A stretch of DNA of 64,000 nucleotides from Alphaproteobacteria bacterium (GCA_017962565.1 JAGCVC010000005.1:16541-80540), one strand, 5' to 3'. Shown: positions 36,494-45,160, counted from the first letter of the stretch. Translations and numbers: made by a program. The notes: a model not told the origin generated them from the sequence alone.

Positions 36494-36816
36494 AAGCATC
36501 AAAAACAAGGTGAATTTTACATCAATTTTGGAACACATTTTTGCAATTTTTTTACAGAACTGATTTTGATTTATTTTTGGAATCTTACCCTTTTGGTTTC
36601 AAAGGATTTTCCAACCTTTTAGGCATTTGTTTTCTGAACACTTTTGAACAAAAGTTGCTTTCTGATGACATTTACTCCGAGAAGCACTCTTAAAGATTTC
36701 TCCATTTGCTTTTTTTAACAGGTTCATCCATGTAACACAGCATAAAAAATTGACCTTGTAAGACATTTGAAAAATCCAACAAGGTCAATGTCGTAAAAAG
36801 CAGATATGTTCTACCC

Positions 36817-38577
36817 TCATCCGTGCATTACATAACAGTTTCTAAATTCTTTTTTCAGTTCATTCAGTTCTCGGTTAATTGGATAACTGATTTTGCTGAT
36901 TTCTTCTTTCATGGTGTTTATGTCCTTTTTATGAGCATAAATTCTTTGACCTACCCCCTGGTCTGTCCAACCACAAATGGCATTCTGATATTCAGCGGGT
37001 ATTTTCTTTTCCACAGCCATTGTTTCAAATGTATGTCGGAATGAATGGAATACCTTTGATTTATCTGTGATACCAAGTTTATCCAAGTGTCTTGCAAACC
37101 AAGATTGAACTGGGCGACCATACATTCCATTTTTGATGCGTTCTAATTCAAAAAGTTTTGTCTTGCTCTGTTTTCTTCGATAGTTCACATAATGCAAGAA
37201 ACCCATATCGATTAATTTAGGATGCAATGGAACAATTCTGACAGAACTTCTGTTCTTTACTGATTTATCCGGAGCATTGTCATTAATACTGATACAAGGG
37301 ACACCCTTTTCCTGTACTATGTCATTAACATCTAATTGGCATATTTCGTTCAAACGGCAGCCATGGTATAAAGCAATTATTGGTATCCAGAACCTTGCTT
37401 GGTTTTTTCTTAAATGTGGATTTGGATAAGTTGGTAAGGAAAATATCTTTCTTAATTCAGAAGTTTCAAAACCAACTCTCTTTAATCCGTCTTTCATTGG
37501 CGGAATATCCACAAATTCATTCAAACTGTTTTCAATAATATCTTCCTTCACGGCATATCTCATGAACTCTTTAAATGTTGTCAGATATTTTTTAACACTC
37601 TTCCGGCTCAATGCTTCATCTGGATTATCTGTTAAAATACTCAACAAGGTTTTTCTCTTGGATATTTTTTCAGTCCAACGTTTAGGAACACGATAAATTC
37701 TCGCACATAATGTTCGGCAATCTTGTTTGTTCACATCTTCAATACATTCTCTTTCCATTAAAGTAAAGCATGCTTGAAGAATAACGCCTATAGTATGGAT
37801 GCGTTTTTCATCAGTTCCACGCATATCCTTTTTCATCCTTGCAAAACGTTTAAAAAACTTTTCCCAATGTGTCGCAGACATAGATTTATGGATGCGTTCA
37901 TCGGTTTTCATATCATCATAAGTTCTTAACAGTGTTATTACTTTAGGATTTGTCGGAGAATAATGTTTATCCTTTTGTATTGCCTTTACGGATTGTTTAG
38001 CATAATGGTCAAGTTGACTAATATGTGTTGAAAACGCCTTTAACCAATCATATTTTGCATCTTTTTCTACAATACCCAATTCAATTTCTTTATCTCGTAA
38101 TTGATGATAAATCGTCCGCAAAGTTACATTTGCTTTATTTTTATCGACCAATCCCTTCAGGTAATCCAATATCATATCTTGCATCAGTTTGCGAATATCT
38201 GCTTCTTTCTTCCCGTTTGGGAATAAAATGATATTTGCCTCTGATTTATGTTTGCTTTGAATTTCTTCAGTATTATTTTCCAAAAATGACTGGATTTGCT
38301 CTAACCGATGGAGAAGTAATTTATCCACATCGGTTGCTGTCAATGTTATTTGTTTTTGTTCATTTACTTTCATAATTATATCCTTAAATAAAGTTAAAAA
38401 TGCTTGTAAATGAGCAAATTCTACACGCCACTTCTCAATTGCTTCTTGATAGACAGATGTGTTTAGTGAATACACCAATTCTGTACAACGGGCTAATTCT
38501 CTTAGCTCCATTGGTATTTTCAATCTGAAATAAAACAATCTATCTCTCGCAACAAGTCCTGGGTAATGATATGACAT
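36817..38577 (-). CDS. Tyrosine recombinase, element integrase
   Basis: Site-specific recombinase that would integrate and excise the element at tRNA-Leu. At 586 aa it is long for the family. It opens with an N-terminal segment common in such integrases (PGLVARDRLFYFRLKIPMEL), followed by a long helical region and SAM-like domain. The catalytic domain shows the arginine in YHGCRLNEICQL, HSFRHTFETMA (H-x-x-R), and the tyrosine in QRIYAHK after GWTDQGVG. The gene points toward the tRNA. A GATC-bounded element lies 18 bases upstream of the start. Confidence 0.9.
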   Translation of the reverse strand: MSYHYPGLVARDRLFYFRLKIPMELRELARCTELVYSLNTSVYQEAIEKWRVEFAHLQAFLTLFKDIIMKVNEQKQITLTATDVDKLLLHRLEQIQSFLENNTEEIQSKHKSEANIILFPNGKKEADIRKLMQDMILDYLKGLVDKNKANVTLRTIYHQLRDKEIELGIVEKDAKYDWLKAFSTHISQLDHYAKQSVKAIQKDKHYSPTNPKVITLLRTYDDMKTDERIHKSMSATHWEKFFKRFARMKKDMRGTDEKRIHTIGVILQACFTLMERECIEDVNKQDCRTLCARIYRVPKRWTEKISKRKTLLSILTDNPDEALSRKSVKKYLTTFKEFMRYAVKEDIIENSLNEFVDIPPMKDGLKRVGFETSELRKIFSLPTYPNPHLRKNQARFWIPIIALYHGCRLNEICQLDVNDIVQEKGVPCISINDNAPDKSVKNRSSVRIVPLHPKLIDMGFLHYVNYRRKQSKTKLFELERIKNGMYGRPVQSWFARHLDKLGITDKSKVFHSFRHTFETMAVEKKIPAEYQNAICGWTDQGVGQRIYAHKKDINTMKEEISKISYPINRELNELKKEFRNCYVMHG

Positions 38578-38594
38578 ATTCTGTGCCTCAACTC

Positions 38595-38630
38595 GATCTA
38601 AATATCGGACATTTTGAACATGTCAAGATC
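38595..38630 (-). promoter_or_regulatory. GATC-bounded promoter-like element upstream of the integrase
   Basis: Read on the minus strand it begins GATCTTGACA and ends in GATC, with TTGACA, 17 bases, GATATT as a possible -35/-10 pair. It shares its GATCTTGAC start and terminal GATC with the elements at 58,845 and 63,427. Confidence 0.45.
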
Positions 38631-38663
38631 GTATTTGTAGAATTTGCTCTTTTTTACTCTTAC

Positions 38664-39260
38664 TTAAAAATTATTCCTATTTACCTCTCTTATTAGGCAA
38701 CCATTTCGAAAAACATATGTATTATCTACGAGATTTCCACATTCGTACTCATGAAGACGAAATGTAAGTTTTGGATACATAGCTGATAGTTTTTCAATAA
38801 TTGGCAGAGGAGCAGCCCAAGCCGTATAGAATACGAAACGACAAGAAGGTTTTCTATGGTAAGTTGACCACCGACATGGAAAACCAAAATCCTCTGTATT
38901 TGCGTTCCATTTTGTTCCCCAATGTTCAACACTCCAGTCATACCAACTTTTAGCACCATAATGTTCTAAACAGAACAAGGATTTTTCTGCATTCTGACGA
39001 TAGGATATATTATCTTCAATTATTGAATCTAACCTTTTTTTATCGTTTTCAGATATTTCCTTGCCTTCTTTTTCATCTTTTACCAATTGAATATCTTCTG
39101 ATAAGCTACCAACTTCCCTGACTTCTTCTAATTCTTTTGGCATTGGGATTATTCTATCAAAATCAATGGTATCCTCATTACCTCCGAATTTATCGAAGCA
39201 TTCCCGTAGGGATTTCTCATCACCATACATAATTACTGTATTTTCAGACCAATTTGGCAT
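38664..39260 (-). CDS. YubB-like (DUF1281) ferredoxin-like-fold protein
   Basis: The 198-aa product opens with MPNWSENTVIMYGDE and has FDRIIPMP, WYDWSVEHWGTKWN and FYTAWAAPLPIIEKL. These are marks of the YubB/DUF1281 family found on plasmids, phages and integrative elements, whose function is not settled. AAAGGAGGTAAAA precedes the ATG. It is probably followed by no close partner; a short gene lies upstream. Confidence 0.78.
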   Translation of the reverse strand: MPNWSENTVIMYGDEKSLRECFDKFGGNEDTIDFDRIIPMPKELEEVREVGSLSEDIQLVKDEKEGKEISENDKKRLDSIIEDNISYRQNAEKSLFCLEHYGAKSWYDWSVEHWGTKWNANTEDFGFPCRWSTYHRKPSCRFVFYTAWAAPLPIIEKLSAMYPKLTFRLHEYECGNLVDNTYVFRNGCLIREVNRNNF

Positions 39261-39275
39261 TTTTACCTCCTTTCG

Positions 39276-39440
39276 TTACGCTGGCATATAGCCCTTGGTT
39301 AAGATTGTATCCACAACATATTCTAAGAATTGTTTATCCTCATCAGAACTGTTCACATATTCTACATAAAGGGGCTCTTGCTTCATTTTTCTTAATGCTT
39401 CACGCATTTTAATTTTTGTTTGACTTTCGTATTTTGTCAT
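39276..39440 (-). CDS. Small unknown protein (54 aa)
   Basis: A complete short reading with AAGGATTATAAA ahead of its ATG at 39,440. The product is charged and helical (KYESQTKIKMREALRKMKQE, then SSDEDKQFLEYVVDTILTKG). It ends 15 bases before the YubB-like gene in the same direction, so it is probably in that operon. Not recognised. Confidence 0.55.
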   Translation of the reverse strand: MTKYESQTKIKMREALRKMKQEPLYVEYVNSSDEDKQFLEYVVDTILTKGYMPA

Positions 39441-39504
39441 TTTATAATCCTTTTGTTAGTTTGGGTTGGGAGAGTACCAGTCCCCCAACCAGTTAAAAAT
39501 TAAA

Positions 39505-40008
39505 CTACACCTGAGGCAGATACTTTTTAGCTTCTGCCTCTTTTTTTGCCTGTTCTTCTCTCTCGGCTTGTCTTTTAGCTTTACGTTTTTCTTTTTGTTT
39601 CTCTTTACGAGCTTCGGCTAATTTGACTTCTTTTTCACAAAAATTAACGATGTGCTTATCTAACATACCTTGAGCCACTGCAGAGTAGAATTTGTTTAAG
39701 AAATCTATCTTTTCTGGAAGTTGCAACTTTTGTGTATTGCAACGATAGATCCTTTTTCCACCTAAACGCATGGTAAAAATAGATTTGTTACGCTTATCAT
39801 CCAAATCTACTAGTAACTTTAACATACGGTTTTCCTTTTTCCAAAGGTCTTCTTTAAAGTTCTTGATGTTAAGTTTAATCAAGTCCAAAACACGTTGTTT
39901 ACATGTATCAAAATTCAATAAACCTTCATCTTTTGCTGTTGTCATCGGGACAATTCCAAAACTGCTCATGAAATCTTCCACCGACATTACATTTGTATTT
40001 TCTAACAT
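39505..40008 (-). CDS. Unknown protein with highly charged C-terminal helix
   Basis: Not recognised. The ATG at 40,008, preceded by GAAAGGAAAATT, gives 167 aa and is preferred over a codon 51 bases upstream. The N-terminal part is globular-looking (MSVEDFMSSFGIVPMT, then DDKRNKSIFTMRLGGKRIYRC). The last ~45 residues are alternating K/R and E/A (AEARKEKQKEKRKAKRQAER), likely a single long helix. It is the first gene of a leftward cluster ending with the YubB-like gene; the gap upstream holds three TATATTA(C/G)GG repeats. Confidence 0.6.
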   Translation of the reverse strand: MLENTNVMSVEDFMSSFGIVPMTTAKDEGLLNFDTCKQRVLDLIKLNIKNFKEDLWKKENRMLKLLVDLDDKRNKSIFTMRLGGKRIYRCNTQKLQLPEKIDFLNKFYSAVAQGMLDKHIVNFCEKEVKLAEARKEKQKEKRKAKRQAEREEQAKKEAEAKKYLPQV

Positions 40009-40147
40009 TTTAATTTTCCTTTCATTTAAGTTAGAATTTAAACACCTTTGTGAGACCATCCCACATCGGTGAGCAATATAATATGAATCGAAAAAACAAT
40101 GTCAATGCACCCAAAATTGACAAACCCTCAAATTTGGTCATTTTGGA

Positions 40148-40177
40148 TATATTACGGTATATTAGGGTATATTACGG
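40148..40177 (+). repeat. Three tandem 10-bp repeats TATATTA(C/G)GG
   Basis: Copies start at 40,148, 40,158 and 40,168 (the middle one has G for C), one per DNA turn, in the 335-base gap between two divergent small-gene clusters. The period puts all copies on one face of the helix, which suits a cooperative operator. The rest of 40,009-40,343 is AT-rich with nothing else clear. Confidence 0.5.
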
Positions 40178-40343
40178 TATAATTTTTATTTTTAGTCAAA
40201 GTTGGATTTTGAGTGATTTTTGATATGATTTTTCCAAAACCACATAAAAATGAGTTAATTTTATGCGAATCGTAAAAGTGTTCGATTCCATTTTTGAATC
40301 ACAAGCAGATAAATACATTTATAGAAATATAAAGGAGCAGAAA

Positions 40344-40811
40344 ATGGATGTTGAAATCGTGATTTCAGATATGGAAAATGTTGAGATGTTTAATGATGTG
40401 GATAAAATTAAGGATTTTATCTCCACATTGGAATACATAGACCAACCACTAAATACGCAATTGAGTAGTATTTTACAGGTATGTTGTCAATTTGCCAAAG
40501 ATGATAAGGTTGTAAAATATCTTTTGAAGCAAAATGCTAACCCAAATTATTTGGATATAAATGGGCATGATTGTAGGCACTATGTGGATTTGAATAAGAA
40601 TACATTAGCAGCATTGAAGTGCTTAAAGGTTATATGCCACTATACAGGAATGTTCCCAGAGGAAGACCCATCATTAAGAAAACAAGTTGGGTTTGATGTG
40701 ATTAAAGCAGAAATACAAAGACATCGAGATAAAGAGATAGAAGAGAAGGAGAGAATTGGAAAAATGATTAAATGGATGACAGAATGGGTGGAAGCAGAAG
40801 ATGGAAAATAA
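40344..40811 (+). CDS. Ankyrin-like repeat protein
   Basis: The ATG at 40,344 follows AAAGGAGCAG and gives 155 aa; an in-frame ATG at 40,263 has no such site. The middle contains an ankyrin-like unit (LLKQNANPNYLDINGHDCRHYV), and the end is a charged helix (RHRDKEIEEKERIGKMIKW). It overlaps the next ankyrin gene by 11 bases, so the two are coupled. Small ankyrin proteins in mobile elements usually act through protein binding; the target is unknown. Confidence 0.6.
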   Translation: MDVEIVISDMENVEMFNDVDKIKDFISTLEYIDQPLNTQLSSILQVCCQFAKDDKVVKYLLKQNANPNYLDINGHDCRHYVDLNKNTLAALKCLKVICHYTGMFPEEDPSLRKQVGFDVIKAEIQRHRDKEIEEKERIGKMIKWMTEWVEAEDGK

Positions 40812-41085
40812 TGAAACAATTTATATTGATACTCTGGATGGAGTAAAGAAAATACTGAAAGAATTGCCAGATATAAACACTGAAATTGGTAATGAGGGTG
40901 GAACATTGTTAGAACTTGCCTGTGCTTTTACTAATGATATAGAAGTTGTGAAGTATTTGTTAGAGCATGGAGCAGATATTCACCACACAGACAAATATGG
41001 TCGTAATGCCTTTGCTTACGCATGGTTCAACAGAAACCCTTATATGGATGTGTTTATAAATGAAGAATTGAAGAAGTATTGGTAA
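40801..41085 (+). CDS. Small ankyrin-repeat protein
   Basis: The 94-aa product carries one clear ankyrin repeat: TLLELACAFTNDIEVVKYLL followed by EHGADIHHTDKYGRNAFAYA. AGAAGATGGAAAATAATG links it to the preceding ankyrin gene by overlap. It resembles the latter's repeat and may come from the same ancestor. Confidence 0.65.
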   Translation: MENNETIYIDTLDGVKKILKELPDINTEIGNEGGTLLELACAFTNDIEVVKYLLEHGADIHHTDKYGRNAFAYAWFNRNPYMDVFINEELKKYW

Positions 41086-41147
41086 AAAATTCTTGTTCTT
41101 TCTAAAATATTCATTTAGTATCAAACCATATACAGAAAGGAGCAAAC

Positions 41148-41618
41148 ATGAAAAAGATATTATTTCTATTACTCTTATTATTCTCACAGAATATCTATGC
41201 AAATACAATCATATGTAAATGTGATCCTTATTGTAAAGGAAAGAATTTTGACCTTAGCAAAGAGCAATATGAAGATTCTACAATGCCAAAAGGTGTGAGC
41301 GTTTTCGTTTATGATGCAAATAAAACAGGCCTAAATCAGGCTGTAGCATATTGGCCTCAAACATATACAAAAGAATATAAAAATGCTGAAAAGACAGATT
41401 TGATGGTATGGACGGGGGAAAACAATCCATATAGCCCAAATGTATCCCATATGTCAGAACTAATTTCCTTTATCTACCTTTTTCCTCATGGAGGAACTAA
41501 AATATGGACATATTTTCCGAAGGAAAAGAAAATGATAGAGATGAAAACGAATAATTTTTCCGACTATTCATATGGTTACTTGTTCTATTATGAGAACTGT
41601 GAAGAAGTAATAGAATAA
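41148..41618 (+). CDS. Unknown secreted protein (156 aa)
   Basis: A signal peptide (ILFLLLLLFSQNIYA) is followed by a cysteine-bearing start of the mature part (TIICKCDPYCKG), and a further cysteine is near the end (YENCEEV). AGAAAGGAGCAAAC precedes the ATG. No family is recognised. It stands 62 bases behind the ankyrin pair in the same direction and may share their transcript. Confidence 0.6.
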   Translation: MKKILFLLLLLFSQNIYANTIICKCDPYCKGKNFDLSKEQYEDSTMPKGVSVFVYDANKTGLNQAVAYWPQTYTKEYKNAEKTDLMVWTGENNPYSPNVSHMSELISFIYLFPHGGTKIWTYFPKEKKMIEMKTNNFSDYSYGYLFYYENCEEVIE

Positions 41619-41647
41619 TTAAACAGGGCTTAACCAATCTGTATAAT

Positions 41648-42190
41648 TTATTGAGTAGATTGGCCAATTAACTCTTCTAACTTTTCTGGGCTTACTCCAT
41701 TTTGATAGAAGATGTTTTCCAAACTGGATACTCGTTTCTTTAAGGCAGCAAGCTCTTCCTCTAACTTTTGAACCCTTTGTGTCAATTCTGAATTAGATAG
41801 AACCAACTCTGTATTTTGATGGGAAAGTTGTTCAGCATGCGCAGTTTCTATGGAAAGTTGTTCATTTAAGTACAGATTGTCCCTTTCATAATTATCCCTA
41901 TCTTCTTTTAACACTTTCTTGTCAATGTTATTCATATCCTCAAATAATGGGCGATATTCTTTACCAGTTAAAGACAATACACGCCTGCCCTTCTTATCAA
42001 TCTCTTTATAAAGATAACCATCTCGTATCAACTCATTGACAAACACTTTTGCCGATGAAGCCATAATATCCAATGCCCGAGCAATATAGTCATTTGATTC
42101 ATAAAAGTTGAAGTTATTGCGTGTTCTGAACTTAATATAACTTAACAACACACGCTTTGTTATAGATAAATCTGATTGTTTCTTTGGCAT
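41648..42190 (-). CDS. Winged-helix protein with coiled-coil tail, candidate iteron-binding initiator or regulator
   Basis: The 180-aa product has an N-terminal winged-helix-like region (ITKRVLLSYIKFRTRNNFNF through ARALDIMASSAKVFVNELIRDGYLYKEID, with the wing at GRRVLSLT). A long coiled coil follows (about residues 95-165), with leucine heptads in LTQRVQKLEEELAALKKRVSSLENIF. AAAGGAGTAAAG precedes the ATG. The 226 bases upstream contain six 18-bp repeats, so the protein may bind them, either to start replication of an excised circle or to control its own gene. No exact family is named. Confidence 0.6.
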   Translation of the reverse strand: MPKKQSDLSITKRVLLSYIKFRTRNNFNFYESNDYIARALDIMASSAKVFVNELIRDGYLYKEIDKKGRRVLSLTGKEYRPLFEDMNNIDKKVLKEDRDNYERDNLYLNEQLSIETAHAEQLSHQNTELVLSNSELTQRVQKLEEELAALKKRVSSLENIFYQNGVSPEKLEELIGQSTQ

Positions 42191-42271
42191 TCTTTACTCC
42201 TTTAATCTCAATTACGAAAGTATTTATTGCCGAAGAAAATGAATTTTTCTTTTTACAAAAAAAATTTTCAG

Positions 42272-42416
42272 GGATAGCGTTGTTTCCACTTTTTCAGGGG
42301 GTGGATAGCGTTGTTGCCCAAAAGTGGTATTTGGGATACTTTTGTTTCCTTTTTGGATAGTGTTGTTGCCGTATAAGGATAGCGTTGTTTCCACAAACGG
42401 ATAAGGTTGTTTCCAC
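42272..42416 (+). repeat. Six 18-bp iteron-like repeats, helically phased
   Basis: Copies of the form GGATAGCGTTGTTTCCAC start at 42,272, 42,303, 42,334, 42,355, 42,377 and 42,399. Three are near the consensus and three have two to six changes. The steps are 31, 31, 21, 22 and 22 bases, close to three or two helical turns, so all copies face the same side. The array lies upstream of the winged-helix gene. This is the layout of plasmid iterons or of a cooperative operator. Confidence 0.75.
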
Positions 42417-42471
42417 CACAAAATTAGCAAATCCAGCAAATACAAGGCGTTCAGAGGTGTTTTTTACTGCT

Positions 42472-42508
42472 ACAATAGTATTATAATAGATAAAGACAAT
42501 ACTATTGT
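42472..42508. promoter_or_regulatory. Inverted repeat ACAATAGTATT ... AATACTATTGT
   Basis: Perfect 11-base arms around a 15-base AT-rich centre, 55 bases beyond the iteron-like array. Between 42,509 and 42,660 I see no supported gene. It could be a regulator site or part of an origin. Confidence 0.45.
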
Positions 42509-42663
42509 ATAAGTAAATTTAGACACCAGATTTCTTCTTTTTATATGACAATAGAGCCCTTTAAGGAGTTTATAACAAATTGATACATTAAACCGCCAAA
42601 AGCCATTATACATATAACAAAGAAATTGATGTAGCCGCCTTTTGGCGAGCGAATTGATTTTGC

Positions 42664-42693
42664 TTGACTCGTATGCAAATAAACAGGTATGAT
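42664..42693 (+). promoter_or_regulatory. Promoter of the DUF262 gene
   Basis: TTGACT at 42,664-42,669, 18-base spacer, TATGAT at 42,688-42,693, about 60 bases before the start codon. Confidence 0.5.
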
Positions 42694-42754
42694 GAGCAAA
42701 TATAATAAAAGATAAAAATATCTAAAAATGCTTTTAAATAATTTGTGAGGAAAA

Positions 42755-44770
42755 ATGAAAAGTAATGACAACGAGATTTTGCAACTATTATCGAATAATG
42801 ATGTAACTTTTTTTATCCCGCCTTATCAAAGAAATTACGAGTGGGATACACAAATGTGTGAAGCATTTTATAGAGATATTAGAAAGGTAGCTCAGAGTCA
42901 CGATATAAAACATTTCTTCGGGACTGTAATTTATTACGCTGAACAATCTCAGATACTAGGCGAACCAAGTAAATATATTCTAGTTGACGGACAACAACGA
43001 TTAACAACAACTATGCTGTTTTTGATTGCTGCAAGAGATGTAATAGAAGATGCTTCATTAAAAAATACAATCGATGTAAAATATCTTAGAAATAATAATG
43101 TTTCGGGAGACGATGTCGAATATAAAATAAAGCTTAAACAAGTAGAGAGTGATTGGAGCGCATATAAAAAGCTGGTTCTTGAAGAACCATTAACTGAAAC
43201 AGAAAAAAAATCTATTGTTTTCTCGAATTATTCATTCTTTAAATCAAAGTTAGAGAAGTTAGAACAATCCGAAATAAATAGTTTGATTATAAATGGGTTA
43301 GTAAACTTTAATATTGTTACGATTCAATTAGAGCCAGAGCGTAATAAATGGGAAAAGCCACAAGAAATTTTTGAATCTATGAATTCTCTAGGGAAACCAT
43401 TATCTCTTGCAGATCTAGTTAGAAATTATTTACTTCTTGGAAAATCTGCCTCTAAACAAAATGTGCTATATCATAACTATTGGCTAAGAATTGAAAAGAA
43501 CTTGGTTGGAGATAATGATAGCTTTTCCGTTTCATCTTTTATAAGAGATTATATGCAATTAGAAGCTGCCGCTTGCTATAAAAAAGCGACAGAGACGAAT
43601 TATAAAGAACTTTACCGCAACTTTAAAGATCTGTTCGCTGATGTTGATGCAGAAGAACTTATACAGAAATTGGCTCTTTATTCGGAGAATTACTCTGTTC
43701 TAGCAGGATACAAATCTTCTGGAAATGATAGAATAGATAAAAAAATTGCAGATTTGAAAATTGTGGAAGCATCTGGGTTTTACTCATTCATCCTAGGAAT
43801 ATTGAACTTATATACTGATAAAAAATTAACATCAGAGGACTGTTTGTCAATTTTGGACTCTATTTTTGTTTATATAACACGACGCCGTATTTTACGTTTA
43901 ACCCAAGCAGAAAATAAAAATGCTCCACAATTGGTTAAATATTTTGATAAGTTAATAGAAAGCGCAGATAAAAAAGATAAAATGTTGTCTATACTTTCTG
44001 ATCAACAATATGCTCTAAGATTACCAAATGATAATGAAATATCTTCATATTTGCTTGGAGTTGATGCAAATTTCTACAATTTGAGAATTTGTAAATTTAT
44101 ATTTACTTTGATAGAAGAAAATATTACTAAAAGTCGACCAATAAATGATATGAACTTGCAAATTGAACATATTATGCCTCAAACGTTAAATGAGGGATGG
44201 AAAAATATGTTAGGGCAAGAATATCAACGCATTTATGATGGTTATGTCAATAATATAGGAAACCTTACACTTATTAGGCACAATCAAGAACTTGGAAATA
44301 AATCTTTTTCCTATAAGAAAGATGTTTACATTAATAATTCTGGCATGCAAATTTCTAAAAATTATATAATTGATCAAAACGTTTGGAGTGAAGATCAAAT
44401 AAAAGGCAGGGCTAGTTATTTGATCAATTTGTTAGTTGATAAAATTATTCCCGTTTCAGAGAAATTAAAAACATCTAATAACTATTCAATTGAAAAGAAA
44501 CAGGGATCTTCTAGATTCTCGTTCGCTGAGGTCGATTTAATAGGTAAAACAATAACCTATTTTGATGATGCCATGATTCAAGCAGAAGTAATCGGAGATA
44601 AAGAAGTAAGATTTGAGGGGGAAATATGGCATTTATCACCATTAACAAGAGAAATTGAAACCAGAAAAAATCGTCGAACAAAATCAGGAGCTTATTGGGG
44701 AATAGACAAATGGACGTATCAAGGGAAAACGTTAGAAACCTTAATGCGCGAGCTGACAGAAGACGAGTAG
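42755..44770 (+). CDS. DUF262-DUF1524 protein, GmrSD-like type IV restriction enzyme
   Basis: The family cuts modified phage DNA; the DUF262 part binds nucleotide and DUF1524 is an HNH-like nuclease. The 671-aa product has the DUF262 motifs PPYQRNYEW (about residues 22-30) and VDGQQRLTT near residue 80. The DUF1524 core is LQIEHIMPQTL followed by YVNNIGNLTLIRHNQELGN. A C-terminal ~100-residue domain (GAYWGIDKWTYQGKTL) may bind DNA or select substrate. GTGAGGAAAA precedes the ATG. Both halves are in one chain, as in single-chain GmrSD/BrxU enzymes. Confidence 0.85.
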   Translation: MKSNDNEILQLLSNNDVTFFIPPYQRNYEWDTQMCEAFYRDIRKVAQSHDIKHFFGTVIYYAEQSQILGEPSKYILVDGQQRLTTTMLFLIAARDVIEDASLKNTIDVKYLRNNNVSGDDVEYKIKLKQVESDWSAYKKLVLEEPLTETEKKSIVFSNYSFFKSKLEKLEQSEINSLIINGLVNFNIVTIQLEPERNKWEKPQEIFESMNSLGKPLSLADLVRNYLLLGKSASKQNVLYHNYWLRIEKNLVGDNDSFSVSSFIRDYMQLEAAACYKKATETNYKELYRNFKDLFADVDAEELIQKLALYSENYSVLAGYKSSGNDRIDKKIADLKIVEASGFYSFILGILNLYTDKKLTSEDCLSILDSIFVYITRRRILRLTQAENKNAPQLVKYFDKLIESADKKDKMLSILSDQQYALRLPNDNEISSYLLGVDANFYNLRICKFIFTLIEENITKSRPINDMNLQIEHIMPQTLNEGWKNMLGQEYQRIYDGYVNNIGNLTLIRHNQELGNKSFSYKKDVYINNSGMQISKNYIIDQNVWSEDQIKGRASYLINLLVDKIIPVSEKLKTSNNYSIEKKQGSSRFSFAEVDLIGKTITYFDDAMIQAEVIGDKEVRFEGEIWHLSPLTREIETRKNRRTKSGAYWGIDKWTYQGKTLETLMRELTEDE

Positions 44771-44992
44771 ATGAAAAGTCAAAAAATGCTCTATTCTATC
44801 TTCTCTTTTCCATTGTGTCCCAGTTTTCGGGTTTGATAACTTTGACGTGCAAAGAGCATACATAAAAGTACCAACTGCATACATGATTTGGGTATTTTTA
44901 ATTGTATGAACAAAGTTGATGAAATAAAAATATATCTATTCTTAACATTTATCACTTGAAAAATAGAAAAATAAGTGTATTATAATAATTGC

Positions 44993-45115
44993 CTATAAAG
45001 AGTGTGCGAGAGACAAGCTCAATGACCACACAGCAACCTTCCGAATAGGAAAAGGTGCTAATGCTTGAACGATGGGGAAGATAATAACCTATCGTAACTG
45101 ATGGGTTTATTTTTT
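44993..45115 (+). promoter_or_regulatory. SAM-clan (S-box-like) riboswitch candidate with terminator platform
   Basis: The sequence shows the SAM-I core in order: GAGAGACAAGCTC with K-turn-like GA pairs, AATGA, GCAACC, a small stem (TTCC/GGAA), GGTGCTAAT and GAAGATAA. GTGTG (45,002) pairs with CACAC further on. Downstream, AACCTATC (45,086-45,093) pairs with GATGGGTT (45,100-45,107) before a T run, a terminator. The same CCTATCG can instead pair with CGATGGG (45,070-45,076) in the aptamer's 3' part. This gives two exclusive folds. The P4 stem is not clear, so subtype is uncertain. Alphaproteobacteria usually use other SAM riboswitch classes. Confidence 0.6.
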
Positions 45116-45160
45116 GCTCTCTTTTAGGTTTGTTTATAATTTAACTTAAAGGAGATTAAA

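Noticed and set aside
36257..36538. A 93-aa minus-strand reading across tRNA-Leu
   Set aside because: It runs through the tRNA, its terminator and the TGTAACACC repeats, has no ribosome-binding site, and its product is the familiar translation of an antisense tRNA.
42272..42416. Repeat array considered as a CRISPR
   Set aside because: Repeats are 18 bases, degenerate, and spaced by only 3-13 bases; no cas genes are present.
42224..42445. A 73-aa minus-strand reading over the iteron-like array
   Set aside because: Its sequence is just the translated repeats; no start signal and low likelihood of a real gene.
42541..42771. A 76-aa hydrophobic minus-strand reading before the DUF262 gene
   Set aside because: It covers the promoter and start of the DUF262 gene and has no ribosome-binding site. 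Two hydrophobic stretches make it slightly tempting, but AT-rich DNA gives these by chance.
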